Below are positions 32,903 through 41,374 of a DNA stretch of 47,071 bases, in pieces. The position numbers and the translations under genes were made by a program. The stretch spans positions 1 to 47,071 of the forward strand of contig NZ_LQWY01000017.1 in the NCBI RefSeq assembly GCF_001643235.1, read 5' to 3'. A model generated the notes under the pieces. The model saw only the letters and a program-made list of their open reading frames with translations, made no database searches and was not told the DNA's origin. The first letter of the stretch is position 1; each line of letters opens with the position of its first letter. This DNA is from Domibacillus aminovorans (GTDB lineage: Bacteria > Bacillota > Bacilli > Bacillales > Domibacillaceae).

Positions 32903-34762
32903 TTACCTCATGATACGTTTCCAGATGAGCTGCTGAGGGCCATAGGATTCCATGTAGTGGATGTTATCGTATTGATTTTCATATTTGTCCTTCCCAACCC
33001 ATACACCAGCTGTATAGCCTTCAGTCAGTCCGACGAACCAGAGATCGTGGTAATTATTCGTCGTCCCTGTTTTCCCGCCAATATAAGTGGTCGCAAAGTT
33101 TGCTTTTTTACCGGTCCCATTTTTTACAACGTTTGTAAGCATGTCACGCATTTTATATGCTGTAGCGGATGACCAGACACGAACAGGTTCAACTTTCCAA
33201 GCGTAAAGCGTGTTGCCTTCAAAATCGGTTACACGTTTAATCGCATGCGGCTTCGTAAATGTACCATCGATAAATGAGGTGTAGGCACCAGCCATTTCAA
33301 GAGATGTTACACCAGGATCGATTCCACCGAGTGAGGCGGCGCGCACGTGATCGTCTTCATCGACACGGTTAAAGTCAAATTTATCAAGATAAGAAAATGA
33401 ACGCTCGATGCCTGTCCGCATGTACGCACGAACAGCGGATGTATTGTGTGATTTCGTTAATGCTTCTTTAATCGTGACCATTCCGTATTCTCTACCACTG
33501 TAGTTGTTTGGACACCAATCTCCAACACAGTATTTATCAGCGGAAATAAGATCATTTACACCAGCGCCAAACGTTTCCATGTAAGGTGCGTAATCAAGCA
33601 AGGGCTTAATCGTTGATCCGGGCTGACGGTACCCCTGGTGTGCCCGGTTAAATTGTGTCACATCAAAGTCTCTCCCGCCCGACAATGCGACAATGTCACG
33701 TGACTGATTTCCGACGACAGCAGCAGATCCTTGCACGGATGAACCAGCGAGTACGTTGTTCACCGCACTGACCGCTTTTTCTTGCATAGAAGGATCAAGC
33801 GCCGTATGAATAATAACACCAGAGGCCAGCACTTCTGCTACGCGTGCGTTCAACTTTTCTTGAATCGCTTTGCGCGCATCACCTTCTGCATTAATAAGCT
33901 GCTGATCAAATCCTTCTGTTTCAGAGATTAAATCACTGAATTCATCCCTAACATATGTGGAGTAGTCGGGATATTTGTCGAGACGATTGCGTACATTCAG
34001 CGTGATTTTTTCGTTTTTAATCTGTTCGGCTTCATCTGCTGTAATAAATTCTTCCCGCGCCATAATGTCAATGAGGCGTTCTTGGCGCTTTTTCGTATTA
34101 TCAAAGCGTTCCAAAGGATCATAAAGGGACGGATTGTTTGGAATCGCTGCTATAAACGCCATTTGTGCTTTTGACAGCTTGTCCACCGGCTTTTGGAAAT
34201 AAAACTGCGCCGCGGCTTCCACGCCGTACACGTTATGGTTGAAGTAAATAACATTTAAATATAAATTCAAAATGTCATCTTTTTTGAGCTTTTTCTCAAT
34301 TTGATACGAGTAAAGTACTTCTGATATTTTCCGAGCCAGTGTCCGGTCCTGCGTTAAATAAATGTTGCGGGCAACTTGCTGAGTAATTGTACTTGCACCT
34401 TGCTCGATCTCATCTGACTGGGAATTGACTAAAAACGCCCGCATGACAGCGGCCGCATCGATACCGGAATGCTCATAAAAATGTTTGTCTTCCGATTGTA
34501 AAAATAATTCCTTTAAAAAGGCAGGAACTTTTTCACCGTCAACGACAATTCGATTTGGTTGATGAAGCTCGACATACGTGTTGCCATTTGTATCTTTTAT
34601 CTTGCTTGCCTGTGGCAAATCAACTTCTTTAATAATAATTTTTTCTTCTACATAATCATCAAAAATTTGCACTTTACCTGCTTCGGCATCGGCGTAATAA
34701 AACGTCATAACGGATGCAGGGATAAGCAAAATAATGAGGACATACCCAAAAACCGTTCTCAT
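32903..34762 (-). CDS. pbpD: Class A penicillin-binding protein (PBP4, PbpD)
   Basis: This 619-residue bifunctional peptidoglycan synthase has one N-terminal membrane anchor (residues 5-23). The GT51 glycosyltransferase spans about 60-240, with Glu91 in SEDKHFYEHSGID and GASTITQQVARNIYL. The transpeptidase has Ser383 and Lys386 in GSTIKP, SHN at 438-440 and KTG at 564-566. Size and context next to kapB fit B. subtilis pbpD. It appears monocistronic. Confidence 0.93.
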   Translation of the reverse strand: MRTVFGYVLIILLIPASVMTFYYADAEAGKVQIFDDYVEEKIIIKEVDLPQASKIKDTNGNTYVELHQPNRIVVDGEKVPAFLKELFLQSEDKHFYEHSGIDAAAVMRAFLVNSQSDEIEQGASTITQQVARNIYLTQDRTLARKISEVLYSYQIEKKLKKDDILNLYLNVIYFNHNVYGVEAAAQFYFQKPVDKLSKAQMAFIAAIPNNPSLYDPLERFDNTKKRQERLIDIMAREEFITADEAEQIKNEKITLNVRNRLDKYPDYSTYVRDEFSDLISETEGFDQQLINAEGDARKAIQEKLNARVAEVLASGVIIHTALDPSMQEKAVSAVNNVLAGSSVQGSAAVVGNQSRDIVALSGGRDFDVTQFNRAHQGYRQPGSTIKPLLDYAPYMETFGAGVNDLISADKYCVGDWCPNNYSGREYGMVTIKEALTKSHNTSAVRAYMRTGIERSFSYLDKFDFNRVDEDDHVRAASLGGIDPGVTSLEMAGAYTSFIDGTFTKPHAIKRVTDFEGNTLYAWKVEPVRVWSSATAYKMRDMLTNVVKNGTGKKANFATTYIGGKTGTTNNYHDLWFVGLTEGYTAGVWVGKDKYENQYDNIHYMESYGPQQLIWKRIMR

Positions 34763-34861
34763 TCACTAACCGCCTTTTTCTGAGGTTTGACTTTTCTTTC
34801 TTATGTATAATCATAAAGGAAAAAAAGATGGAAATAAAGGGCTGTTTTTCAAATGAATGAG

Positions 34862-35254
34862 CTATTCGAACGAAACTTTGTACATAAGTTCGTACTCTTT
34901 TTTCACCGATTGGAGTGCTTGTAAGCTGCGGACCGTAAATGCATCATCCTTCGCGATAAGCCGGTTTTCAATTTTAACGACAGCAGCCAGAAGCGAATCG
35001 GTATAATTCGCCGCTTCGCCATCGAACGGGTGAACGGCCGATTCGGCGATATTAGCCTGTTCACCTAGGGCAAGTGCTTTCCGCTCGTGAAAAAACGGGA
35101 CGTCTGCAACGTTTGGATTGTGCAAGTCTCCTTGGACAGGGTGACGCAGCACTGATGATATTTTGACCGTGTAAACACCGGGACGAAAACCTGTAATCGT
35201 TCCTGTATATTTGCCTGATTTATAATGCGCTGTTACCGGATCACCAATATTCAA
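34862..35254 (-). CDS. kapB: Kinase-associated protein KapB
   Basis: This 130-residue protein is like B. subtilis KapB, an activator of the KinB sporulation kinase. The match is at HPVQGDLHNPNVADVPFFHE and RKALALGEQ. No signal peptide or lipobox Cys is visible. The kinB gene that accompanies it in B. subtilis is not in this window, so KapB here may serve another partner. ATG 35254 has AAGGAGGAGA before it. Confidence 0.88.
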   Translation of the reverse strand: MNIGDPVTAHYKSGKYTGTITGFRPGVYTVKISSVLRHPVQGDLHNPNVADVPFFHERKALALGEQANIAESAVHPFDGEAANYTDSLLAAVVKIENRLIAKDDAFTVRSLQALQSVKKEYELMYKVSFE

Positions 35255-35323
35255 TAAAATCTCCTCCTTAAAGATTCATTGTATCAATTTTCCTCATTTA
35301 ATGGAAATGACACAATCATGATG

Positions 35324-35352
35324 TTGGATTTATGATGTTCTCTTGCTATAAT
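35324..35352 (+). promoter_or_regulatory. Strong sigma-A promoter
   Basis: TTGGAT (35324-35329), a 17-bp spacer and TATAAT (35347-35352) with a TGC extension. It drives the small membrane-protein gene and perhaps the preQ1 leader. Confidence 0.7.
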
Positions 35353-35383
35353 ATACGGGTACGATAGAATGGAGGCATGCAGT

Positions 35384-35596
35384 GTGCTGACTAATTTGAT
35401 GCTTGGTTTCGGCAACTTTTTATACTTTCCTGAAGATAAATCTGAGTATATTCCAGCCGCAATATCAATGAGTGTATTCGTTTTAATGGCTGTCGCCGCC
35501 TTTTACTTTATTAAACGGGTGTCGAAAAAGGAAGAACAAAAAACAAAACAATTTGAAGAGCAGATCAGTAAGATGAATAAACAAAATAAAGGATAA
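35384..35596 (+). CDS. Small single-pass membrane protein
   Basis: This is a 70-residue protein. About 20 residues (MLTNLMLGFGNFLYFPEDKS) are followed by a helix (AAISMSVFVLMAVAAFYFIK) and a charged, coiled-coil-like tail (KKEEQKTKQFEEQISKMNK). No family is recognised. The GTG 35384 is taken as start because GGAGG lies 9 bases upstream; an ATG at 35369 overlaps that site. It lies 28 bp before the preQ1 riboswitch without an intervening terminator. Confidence 0.7.
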   Translation: MLTNLMLGFGNFLYFPEDKSEYIPAAISMSVFVLMAVAAFYFIKRVSKKEEQKTKQFEEQISKMNKQNKG

Positions 35597-35623
35597 ATGA
35601 AAGAAGACATTCCGCGATATGCG

Positions 35624-35659
35624 GGAGAGGTTCGCGAACTCCCTCTATAAAAAACTAAG
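35624..35659 (+). promoter_or_regulatory. PreQ1-I riboswitch
   Basis: AGAGG (35626-35630) pairs with CCTCT (35642-35646); the tail ATAAAAAACTAA (35647-35658) supplies the A-rich strand that forms the H-type pseudoknot in this family. The ligand is the queuosine precursor preQ1, which fits the queCDE operon directly downstream. A terminator hairpin follows, so control is by transcription attenuation. Confidence 0.92.
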
Positions 35660-35660
35660 A

Positions 35661-35687
35661 AAAAACCGGCATGTGACGGTTTTTTTC
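35661..35687 (+). terminator. Riboswitch attenuator terminator
   Basis: AAAAACCG and CGGTTTTT enclose an 8-nt loop, and the T-run continues. It lies between the preQ1 aptamer and queC and should form when preQ1 is bound. Confidence 0.85.
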
Positions 35688-35745
35688 TGTTGTCTTCGCG
35701 AGCTTTTTCTTCTTTTTTATATGAATAGAAAGAAGGAAAATAAAG

Positions 35746-36408
35746 ATGCTAAAAGATGAAAAGGCCGTTGTTGTATTTAGCGGCGGCCAGGACAGTACAA
35801 CGTGTCTGTTCTGGGCAAAACAAACATTTAAAGAAGTGATTGCGGTGACGTTTGATTATGGACAACGTCACGATGCAGAAATTGACGTGGCGAAAGAAAT
35901 CGCGGCTCATCTTAACGTACCGCATCACATATTAAATATGGGGCTATTAAATCAGCTGGCACCGAACGCGTTGACGCGCACGGATATTGCCATTGAAGAA
36001 AGAGAAGGAGAGCCGCCGTCCACATTTGTTGAAGGGCGCAACTTGCTGTTTTTATCGTTTGCAGCTATTCTTGGCAAACAGTACGATGCCCGCCATATTG
36101 TGACAGGCGTCTGCGAAACAGATTTCAGCGGCTACCCGGACTGTCGCGATTCGTTTGTCAAATCACTTAATGTGACGCTTAATTTATCAATGGATCATGA
36201 GTTTGTTATTCATACACCGCTTATGTGGCTCAATAAGAAAGAAACATGGGCACTGGCCGATCAGCTCGGTGCATTTGAGTACGTACGTGAAAACACACTA
36301 ACGTGCTATAACGGTGTAAAAGGTTCAGGATGCGGCGAATGCCCTGCCTGCAAACTGCGTCAAAATGGACTCGATCAATACGTTGAGCAAAAAGGGGGAG
36401 ACGTGTGA
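35746..36408 (+). CDS. queC: 7-cyano-7-deazaguanine synthase
   Basis: This 220-residue PP-loop ATPase converts 7-carboxy-7-deazaguanine to preQ0. SGGQDST lies at 12-18. The Zn site is Cys187, Cys196, Cys199 and Cys202 in [23 protein letters not shown] 35746 lies behind AGAAGGA. It overlaps queD. Confidence 0.96.
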   Translation: MLKDEKAVVVFSGGQDSTTCLFWAKQTFKEVIAVTFDYGQRHDAEIDVAKEIAAHLNVPHHILNMGLLNQLAPNALTRTDIAIEEREGEPPSTFVEGRNLLFLSFAAILGKQYDARHIVTGVCETDFSGYPDCRDSFVKSLNVTLNLSMDHEFVIHTPLMWLNKKETWALADQLGAFEYVRENTLTCYNGVKGSGCGECPACKLRQNGLDQYVEQKGGDV

Positions 36409-36845
36409 TGATGCAGCAAATTTATCCGGCTCCGGCGCACGATTTCCGTTATGAGTTAAATAAAGACTTTCAATTTGCTGCGGCGCATTACGTACCGCAT
36501 GACGAAGCGGGAGCATGCCGGAAGTTACATGGCCACACGTATTTTGCCAACGTGACGGTCGCCGGTGATGAGTTAAACGAATCAGGCTTTCTGACCAACT
36601 TTCAATTGATTAAGTCGCTTATACATAAGCGCTTTGACCATACTGTACTAAATGACGATATGTTATTTTCTGAAGACATATCGGAGCGCTTCCCGACAAC
36701 AGAAGTCGTCGCACGCGTCATTTGGGAAGTTATTCAAAAAGAACTCAATGAAACACCAAATAAACCGAAATGCTTGCAAGTCTATTTGCGCGAAACACCG
36801 ACAAGTTACGTTGTTTATCGTCCGAAACAAGAGGATTTCTCATGA
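36408..36845 (+). CDS. queD: 6-carboxytetrahydropterin synthase
   Basis: This 145-residue T-fold enzyme performs the first pterin step of queuosine synthesis. Zn ligands are His27, His41 and His43 (KLHGHTY), and the catalytic Cys is Cys37. ATG 36408 follows GGGGGAG; ATG 36411 is equally possible. The stop overlaps the queE start (ATGA). Confidence 0.95.
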   Translation: MMQQIYPAPAHDFRYELNKDFQFAAAHYVPHDEAGACRKLHGHTYFANVTVAGDELNESGFLTNFQLIKSLIHKRFDHTVLNDDMLFSEDISERFPTTEVVARVIWEVIQKELNETPNKPKCLQVYLRETPTSYVVYRPKQEDFS

Positions 36846-37552
36846 TTCCTGTACTTGAAATTTTTGGTCCGACTGTACAGGGCGAGGGGGCTGTGATTGG
36901 CCGGAAAACGATGTTTGTACGGACAGCCGGCTGCGATTACCGTTGTTCCTGGTGCGATTCAGCTTTTACCTGGGACGGCAGTGCGAAAGACGATATCCGT
37001 AAAATGACACCTGAAGACATTTATGAAGAACTGCTGGCAATCGGCGGCGACACGTTTGATCACGTGACGATTTCCGGTGGCAACCCGGCACTTTTGCCTC
37101 ACATTGCCGCCTTGCTCGATTTGTTTAAAGAAAAAGGGATTGTTTCAGCACTTGAAACGCAAGGCTCCAAATTCCAATCGTGGTTTCGTGACATCGACGA
37201 GCTGACTATCTCACCGAAACCGCCAAGTTCTGGAATGGACACGGATTTTGATAAGCTAGGTGATATTATTGAACGAACAGCAGGGCAACAGGTCAGTTTA
37301 AAAGTCGTTGTCTTTAACGAAGAAGACTTAGCCTTTGCAAAAAAAGTTCATCAGTTTTTTCCGGGCATACCTTTTTACATTCAAGTCGGAAATGATCGTC
37401 TCGAGGAAGTAGACGATGAAAAATTGCTCGTCTACTTGGCGGGACGCTATGAATGGCTCATTAACCTTGTGATGCCAGACCCCGAATTTAAACAGGTCCG
37501 TGTTCTTCCTCAGCTTCATACGTTTGTATGGGGAAACAAAAAAGGCGTATAA
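36842..37552 (+). CDS. queE: 7-carboxy-7-deazaguanine synthase (radical SAM)
   Basis: This 236-residue radical SAM enzyme makes CDG from 6-carboxytetrahydropterin. The cluster ligands Cys31, Cys35 and Cys38 lie in CDYRCSWCDS. ATG 36842 is chosen because it is coupled to the queD stop and gives the usual MIPVLEIFGPTVQGEG start. queF, which often closes this operon in Bacillus, does not follow. Confidence 0.95.
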   Translation: MIPVLEIFGPTVQGEGAVIGRKTMFVRTAGCDYRCSWCDSAFTWDGSAKDDIRKMTPEDIYEELLAIGGDTFDHVTISGGNPALLPHIAALLDLFKEKGIVSALETQGSKFQSWFRDIDELTISPKPPSSGMDTDFDKLGDIIERTAGQQVSLKVVVFNEEDLAFAKKVHQFFPGIPFYIQVGNDRLEEVDDEKLLVYLAGRYEWLINLVMPDPEFKQVRVLPQLHTFVWGNKKGV

Positions 37553-37570
37553 TGAACGGCCAGATAATAT

Positions 37571-37603
37571 AAATACCCCGCTGCATGTGCAGACGGGGTA
37601 TTT
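37571..37603 (+). terminator. Terminator of queCDE
   Basis: AAATACCCCG pairs with CGGGGTATTT and an inner CTGCA/TGCAG stem continues the hairpin. The T-tract is short. Confidence 0.75.
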
Positions 37604-37605
37604 GT

Positions 37606-37889
37606 GAAGAACTAGCTCAATTTTATCGCAGATTAACGGACAGTAAGACCCCCGCTTTAAGAATTAGAAAAAGGATAAGTGTAGGAAAAAAATTCCAGTA
37701 AAGGCCCGATGGGTTCGGACCGGCAGGAAGCCGGTCACTCAGGTATTACTGCAGGACACGGCGCTTTTTACCTAGGTTCCTTTTTATTTAGTGGAGAGAT
37801 AGCAGAATGCAGACTAAGATCGGCACGTCCTGTGACAACGTCTGCATGACCCACATTCTGTGGGCCTAAAACCCCCACTGATGGAAGAT
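37606..37889. other. Structured noncoding strip, origin unclear
   Basis: There is no supported gene. It holds two 13-bp direct repeats, TAAGACCCCCGCT (37644-37656) and TAAAACCCCCACT (37867-37879), a hairpin GACCGGC/GCCGGTC (37718-37736) and another CCCACA/TGTGGG (37850-37864). Both strands have short open frames without starts. The arrangement, with a stem just before the last repeat, recalls the right ends of IS200/IS605-type tnpB elements, which encode guide RNAs, but no tnpB coding sequence is recognisable. It could equally be an unrelated small RNA or a decayed element. Confidence 0.4.
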
Positions 37890-39062
37890 TCACTTTATTG
37901 AGTCTACTGCTTTTTTCATTCGTTCTACACCGTCCTGCACGAGCGACCGCGGGCAAGCAACATTTATGCGCATAAAGCCTTCGCCGCCAGGTCCGTATTT
38001 CGCGCCATTTCCAAGCGCAATGCCAGCGTCTAAAAATAAGGCGAGCAGTTCTTTGTCTGAAAGGCCAAGTTTCCGGCAGTCGATCCAAACGAGGTAGCTG
38101 CCTTCCGGCTCCATGACTGTAAGTTCGGGGATTTCCGCTTCCACATACTCCTTCACAAGGCGGTTATTTCTTTGAATGTAGTCAATCGCTTCGTCAAGCC
38201 ACTCGTGCCCGTAACGATACGCCGCCTCCATTGCTGCAATCCCAAGTCGATTCAGCGTAAATGCCCCCTGACGCGCAAATACTTTTTGAATTTTCGTCCT
38301 TACTACATTATTTGGAATGATGAGAGCAGACGCTTGCAGCCCTGCTAAGTTAAATGTTTTGGACGGCGCGATTAATGTGACCGTAAACGCTGAATAGTCT
38401 TCAGGTAATGAACTGATCGGTACATGTTTATGAGGTTCCCGGGTTAAGTCGGAATGGATTTCATCGGATACAATATATACACCGTGCTTTTGACAAATGT
38501 CTGCAAGCCGCGTTAATTCCTCTTTCGTCCAAACACGGCCTCCGGGATTATGGGGCGAACATAGGACAAACATTTTCGCTTTTTCTGAAATGATTTTTTC
38601 TTCAATATCGGCAAAGTTCATTTCATAACGATTATCTTGAAGGAGGAGCTCACTATGAACGAGTTTTCGCTCATTTTTTTCAACCATGTCGAAAAACGGG
38701 TTGTAAACAGGAGGCTGCACGATGACCGCGTCGCCTGGCTTTGTTAATGCTTCAATAGCAGCGCCAATTGATGGAACGACGCCGTGATTAAACAGCAGCC
38801 ATTCTTTTTGAATGACCCAGTTATGGCGAACACTCATCCAAGCAACGATGGATTCACGCGCGGAGTTTGGCACGAGCGTATATCCATAAATACCATGAGC
38901 CGCTTCTTTTTGTACCGCTTCTATGACAGCATCCGGTGCTTTAAAGTCCATATCAGCCACCCACATTGGCAGCACATCTTCTTTTCCAAACACAGCTTTC
39001 AATTCATCCCACTTCACGGCATTCGTTCCGCGACGCTCGATGACTTCATCAAATCTTGACAT
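37890..39062 (-). CDS. patB: Cystathionine beta-lyase-type aminotransferase (PatB/MalY)
   Basis: This 390-residue PLP enzyme of the MalY/PatB group cleaves the C-S bond of cystathionine or similar. PLP Lys235 is in IAPSKTFNLAG; other blocks are MWVADMDF, CSPHNPGGRVWT and VSDEIHSDL. The start ATG 39062 follows AAGGAGAGTGG. It is divergent from yugE, as in B. subtilis. Confidence 0.92.
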   Translation of the reverse strand: MSRFDEVIERRGTNAVKWDELKAVFGKEDVLPMWVADMDFKAPDAVIEAVQKEAAHGIYGYTLVPNSARESIVAWMSVRHNWVIQKEWLLFNHGVVPSIGAAIEALTKPGDAVIVQPPVYNPFFDMVEKNERKLVHSELLLQDNRYEMNFADIEEKIISEKAKMFVLCSPHNPGGRVWTKEELTRLADICQKHGVYIVSDEIHSDLTREPHKHVPISSLPEDYSAFTVTLIAPSKTFNLAGLQASALIIPNNVVRTKIQKVFARQGAFTLNRLGIAAMEAAYRYGHEWLDEAIDYIQRNNRLVKEYVEAEIPELTVMEPEGSYLVWIDCRKLGLSDKELLALFLDAGIALGNGAKYGPGGEGFMRINVACPRSLVQDGVERMKKAVDSIK

Positions 39063-39128
39063 CAAATCCACTCTCCTTGACAATAAAGTTACTCCCATTA
39101 TGTTAATGGAAAACGAAAGGTGATACAA

Positions 39129-39392
39129 ATGAACGAAACTGCACAACTTAATTTTGCGCTAGCTGACGTCCTGAATGGCTTCGATCCATTTGATGCTGGA
39201 CCAGGCTTTTATGATACGGAAATTGCGGACTCTATTTATGCGGTTCACCGTTTGGACGAAATCAACAAACTCGCTGCAGCGATCCGATCCATTTATGAAC
39301 ATTCTTTTGATGCGCCGATGCCGGGTGGAAATCCAACGGTACTTGCGGAAAAGTTGCTTATGATTAAAAATAACTCTTCATGTTATTTGTGA
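39129..39392 (+). CDS. yugE: YugE-like DUF1871 protein
   Basis: This 87-residue, acidic, helical cytoplasmic protein resembles B. subtilis YugE (DUF1871), of unknown function. DPFDAGPGFYDTEIADSIYA is the most family-like part. ATG 39129 has AAAGGTGA upstream; the GTG at 39120 sits within that site. Its neighbours patB and alaR are as in B. subtilis. Confidence 0.82.
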   Translation: MNETAQLNFALADVLNGFDPFDAGPGFYDTEIADSIYAVHRLDEINKLAAAIRSIYEHSFDAPMPGGNPTVLAEKLLMIKNNSSCYL

Positions 39393-39402
39393 AAATTCAC
39401 AA
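39387..39402. promoter_or_regulatory. Perfect palindrome TTGTGAAAATTCACAA
   Basis: TTGTGAA-AA-TTCACAA is a perfect 16-bp inverted repeat overlapping the yugE stop, 96 bp upstream of alaR. It may be an operator for AlaR autoregulation. The Rex and Fnr sites of Bacillus resemble it but use longer spacers. Confidence 0.45.
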
Positions 39403-39450
39403 AAATAATCGAAAATTTTATCAAAATGCACAAATGAGCAATGGATTTGT

Positions 39451-39456
39451 TATAAT
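39451..39456 (+). promoter_or_regulatory. -10 element for alaR-alaT
   Basis: A consensus TATAAT lies 42 bp before the alaR start. The matching -35 (about GCACAA, 39428-39433) is weak, which would suit a regulated promoter. Confidence 0.45.
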
Positions 39457-39497
39457 GAAACATGTAGTTTTTTACATACTTGAGGAGGCTCATCATT

Positions 39498-39998
39498 ATG
39501 AAGCTGAATGAAAAAGAAGTGGAAATCCTTGAAATTCTGCAAAAAGACGCACGTTTTGAAGCCGCCGACATTGCGAAAATGATCGGACTTGCGGAAGCGG
39601 CAGTAGTGGAGATGATCCGCCGTCTTGAAGAAGAAAAAGTCATTGTTCATTACGCGACGCTTGTAGATTGGGCAAAAATGGACAATTATACTGGCGTAAC
39701 TGCAATGATTGATGTGAAAGTAACACCGAAGCGCGGCGTGGGCTTTAATGAAGTGGCAGAAAGAATTTACCGTTTTAAAGAAGTCAGCTCGGTTTATTTA
39801 ATGTCGGGTGTATACGATTTATCGGTGACTGTTGAAGGAAAATCGATGAATGAAATTGCCCGTTTTGTTTCTGAGAAATTATCGACACTTGATTCTGTCG
39901 TATCGACAACTACTCATTTCCAATTAAAAAAATATAAGCATGACGGCATGATTTACACATCAAATAAGCAAGATCATCGAATTGTGGTGTCTCCGTGA
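39498..39998 (+). CDS. alaR: Lrp/AsnC-family regulator AlaR
   Basis: This 166-residue protein has an N-terminal winged helix-turn-helix (about 4-55: KEVEILEILQKDARFEAADI) and a C-terminal ligand-binding RAM domain (GVTAMIDVKVTPKRGVGFNE, SSVYLMSGVYDLSVTVEG). It is the regulator of the alanine transaminase gene that it overlaps, as in B. subtilis alaR-alaT. ATG 39498 is preferred to TTG 39480, because GAGGAGG lies between them. Confidence 0.92.
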   Translation: MKLNEKEVEILEILQKDARFEAADIAKMIGLAEAAVVEMIRRLEEEKVIVHYATLVDWAKMDNYTGVTAMIDVKVTPKRGVGFNEVAERIYRFKEVSSVYLMSGVYDLSVTVEGKSMNEIARFVSEKLSTLDSVVSTTTHFQLKKYKHDGMIYTSNKQDHRIVVSP

Positions 39999-41191
39999 TG
40001 ACGATGACGAAAAGCTACATTGCTAAATCAGTCGAAAGTATGCGCCCATCTGGTATTCGTAAGTTTTTCGATTTGGCTGCGACGATGGAAGGTGTTGTGT
40101 CGCTCGGCGTTGGCGAACCGGATTTTGTCACATCATGGTCGATTCGTGAAGCAGCTATATCTTCATTGGAAAGCGGATTTACCTCCTATACAGCGAATGC
40201 GGGATTAATTGAATTGCGCCGTGAAATTTCGCATTATATGAGCAGCCGTTTTCATGTAAACTATTCGCCGCAGGATGAAATCATTATCACAAACGGTGCC
40301 AGTCAAGCGCTCGATATCGCGATTCGTGCGATCACTGACCCAGGCGATGAAATTATTGTTGTAGAGCCGTGTTTTGTTTCGTATGCACCGCTAGTGGAAC
40401 TTGCTGGCGGGAAAGCAGTCACGATTGGTACGACCGGTGAAACAGGATTTAAATTGCAGCCGGAACAGCTTGAAGCGGTCATTACACCGAAAACGAAAGC
40501 GATTCTTCTTTGCTATCCGAATAATCCAACAGGAACACAGCTCGATACAGCCGATTTACAGCTTATAGCCGACATTGTAAAAAAGTATGATTTGCTTGTG
40601 ATTGCGGATGAAATTTATGCAGAACTTGCCTACGATAAAGATCATACATCGATTGCGACACTTGATGGCATGCGTGAACGGACGATTTTAATTAATGGTT
40701 TTTCAAAAGCATTTGCTATGACGGGCTGGCGTCTCGGTTTTACATGTGCACCTGAAGATATTTCCAGCGCAATGCTGAAAATTCATCAGTATGCGATGAT
40801 GTGTGCATCGACACCGGCACAATATGCTGCGGTTGAAGCATTGCAGCATGGCATGGCGGATGTTGAAAGTATGAAAAAGGATTACCGGCGGCGGCGCAAT
40901 TATCTCGTCCAATCATTGAATGAAATTGGTCTTGACTGTCATTTGCCGGGCGGGGCATTTTACGTCTTCCCATCGATTCAGTCAACAGGTCTTACATCCG
41001 AGCAATTTGCGGAACAATTGCTGCTTGAAGAAAAGGTAGCTGTTGTACCGGGTTCTGTTTTTGGTGAAGGTGGGGAAGGGTACATTCGCTGTTCGTATGC
41101 TTCTTCTATGTCTCAATTGCAGGAAGCGATCAAACGAATCGGCCTTTTTATCGAAAAAAGAAACATGAATGAAGTTGCCTTAGAAAAATGA
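39998..41191 (+). CDS. alaT: Alanine-family aminotransferase AlaT
   Basis: This 397-residue class I PLP aminotransferase has PLP Lys237 in NGFSKAFAMTGWRLG, with YPNNPTGT upstream. It is inferred to interconvert alanine and pyruvate from its pairing with alaR. The start ATG 39998 overlaps the alaR stop; ATG 40004 is possible. It is followed by a strong terminator. Confidence 0.9.
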   Translation: MTMTKSYIAKSVESMRPSGIRKFFDLAATMEGVVSLGVGEPDFVTSWSIREAAISSLESGFTSYTANAGLIELRREISHYMSSRFHVNYSPQDEIIITNGASQALDIAIRAITDPGDEIIVVEPCFVSYAPLVELAGGKAVTIGTTGETGFKLQPEQLEAVITPKTKAILLCYPNNPTGTQLDTADLQLIADIVKKYDLLVIADEIYAELAYDKDHTSIATLDGMRERTILINGFSKAFAMTGWRLGFTCAPEDISSAMLKIHQYAMMCASTPAQYAAVEALQHGMADVESMKKDYRRRRNYLVQSLNEIGLDCHLPGGAFYVFPSIQSTGLTSEQFAEQLLLEEKVAVVPGSVFGEGGEGYIRCSYASSMSQLQEAIKRIGLFIEKRNMNEVALEK

Positions 41192-41200
41192 TAGAAAAAT

Positions 41201-41238
41201 AAAAAAGGAAGAGCGGAATTTTTAGCTCTTCCTTTTTT
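41201..41238 (+). terminator. Terminator after alaT
   Basis: AAAAAAGGAAGAGC and GCTCTTCCTTTTTT form a perfect 14-bp stem that includes the T-run. Confidence 0.88.
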
Positions 41239-41310
41239 ATGTATCAAATACATTGCTGTACTGCTTTTTTGCGAGGAAAATGAGTCATTAATATCAAGTC
41301 ATATGAAAGT

Positions 41311-41320
41311 GTGGTATAAT
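41311..41320 (+). promoter_or_regulatory. Extended -10 promoter of yugI
   Basis: TGG-TATAAT at 41312-41320 lies 54 bp before yugI. The -35 region is poor (about TATCAA). Confidence 0.45.
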
Positions 41321-41374
41321 ATCGCGACGCATAAAACAAGAAAACAAGAAAACAATTAAAACTGGAGAGATTTG

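Noticed and set aside
37620-37790. Cobalamin, FMN or lysine riboswitch
   Set aside because: Some words resemble parts of these leaders, but the conserved cores are missing and no gene follows in the right direction.
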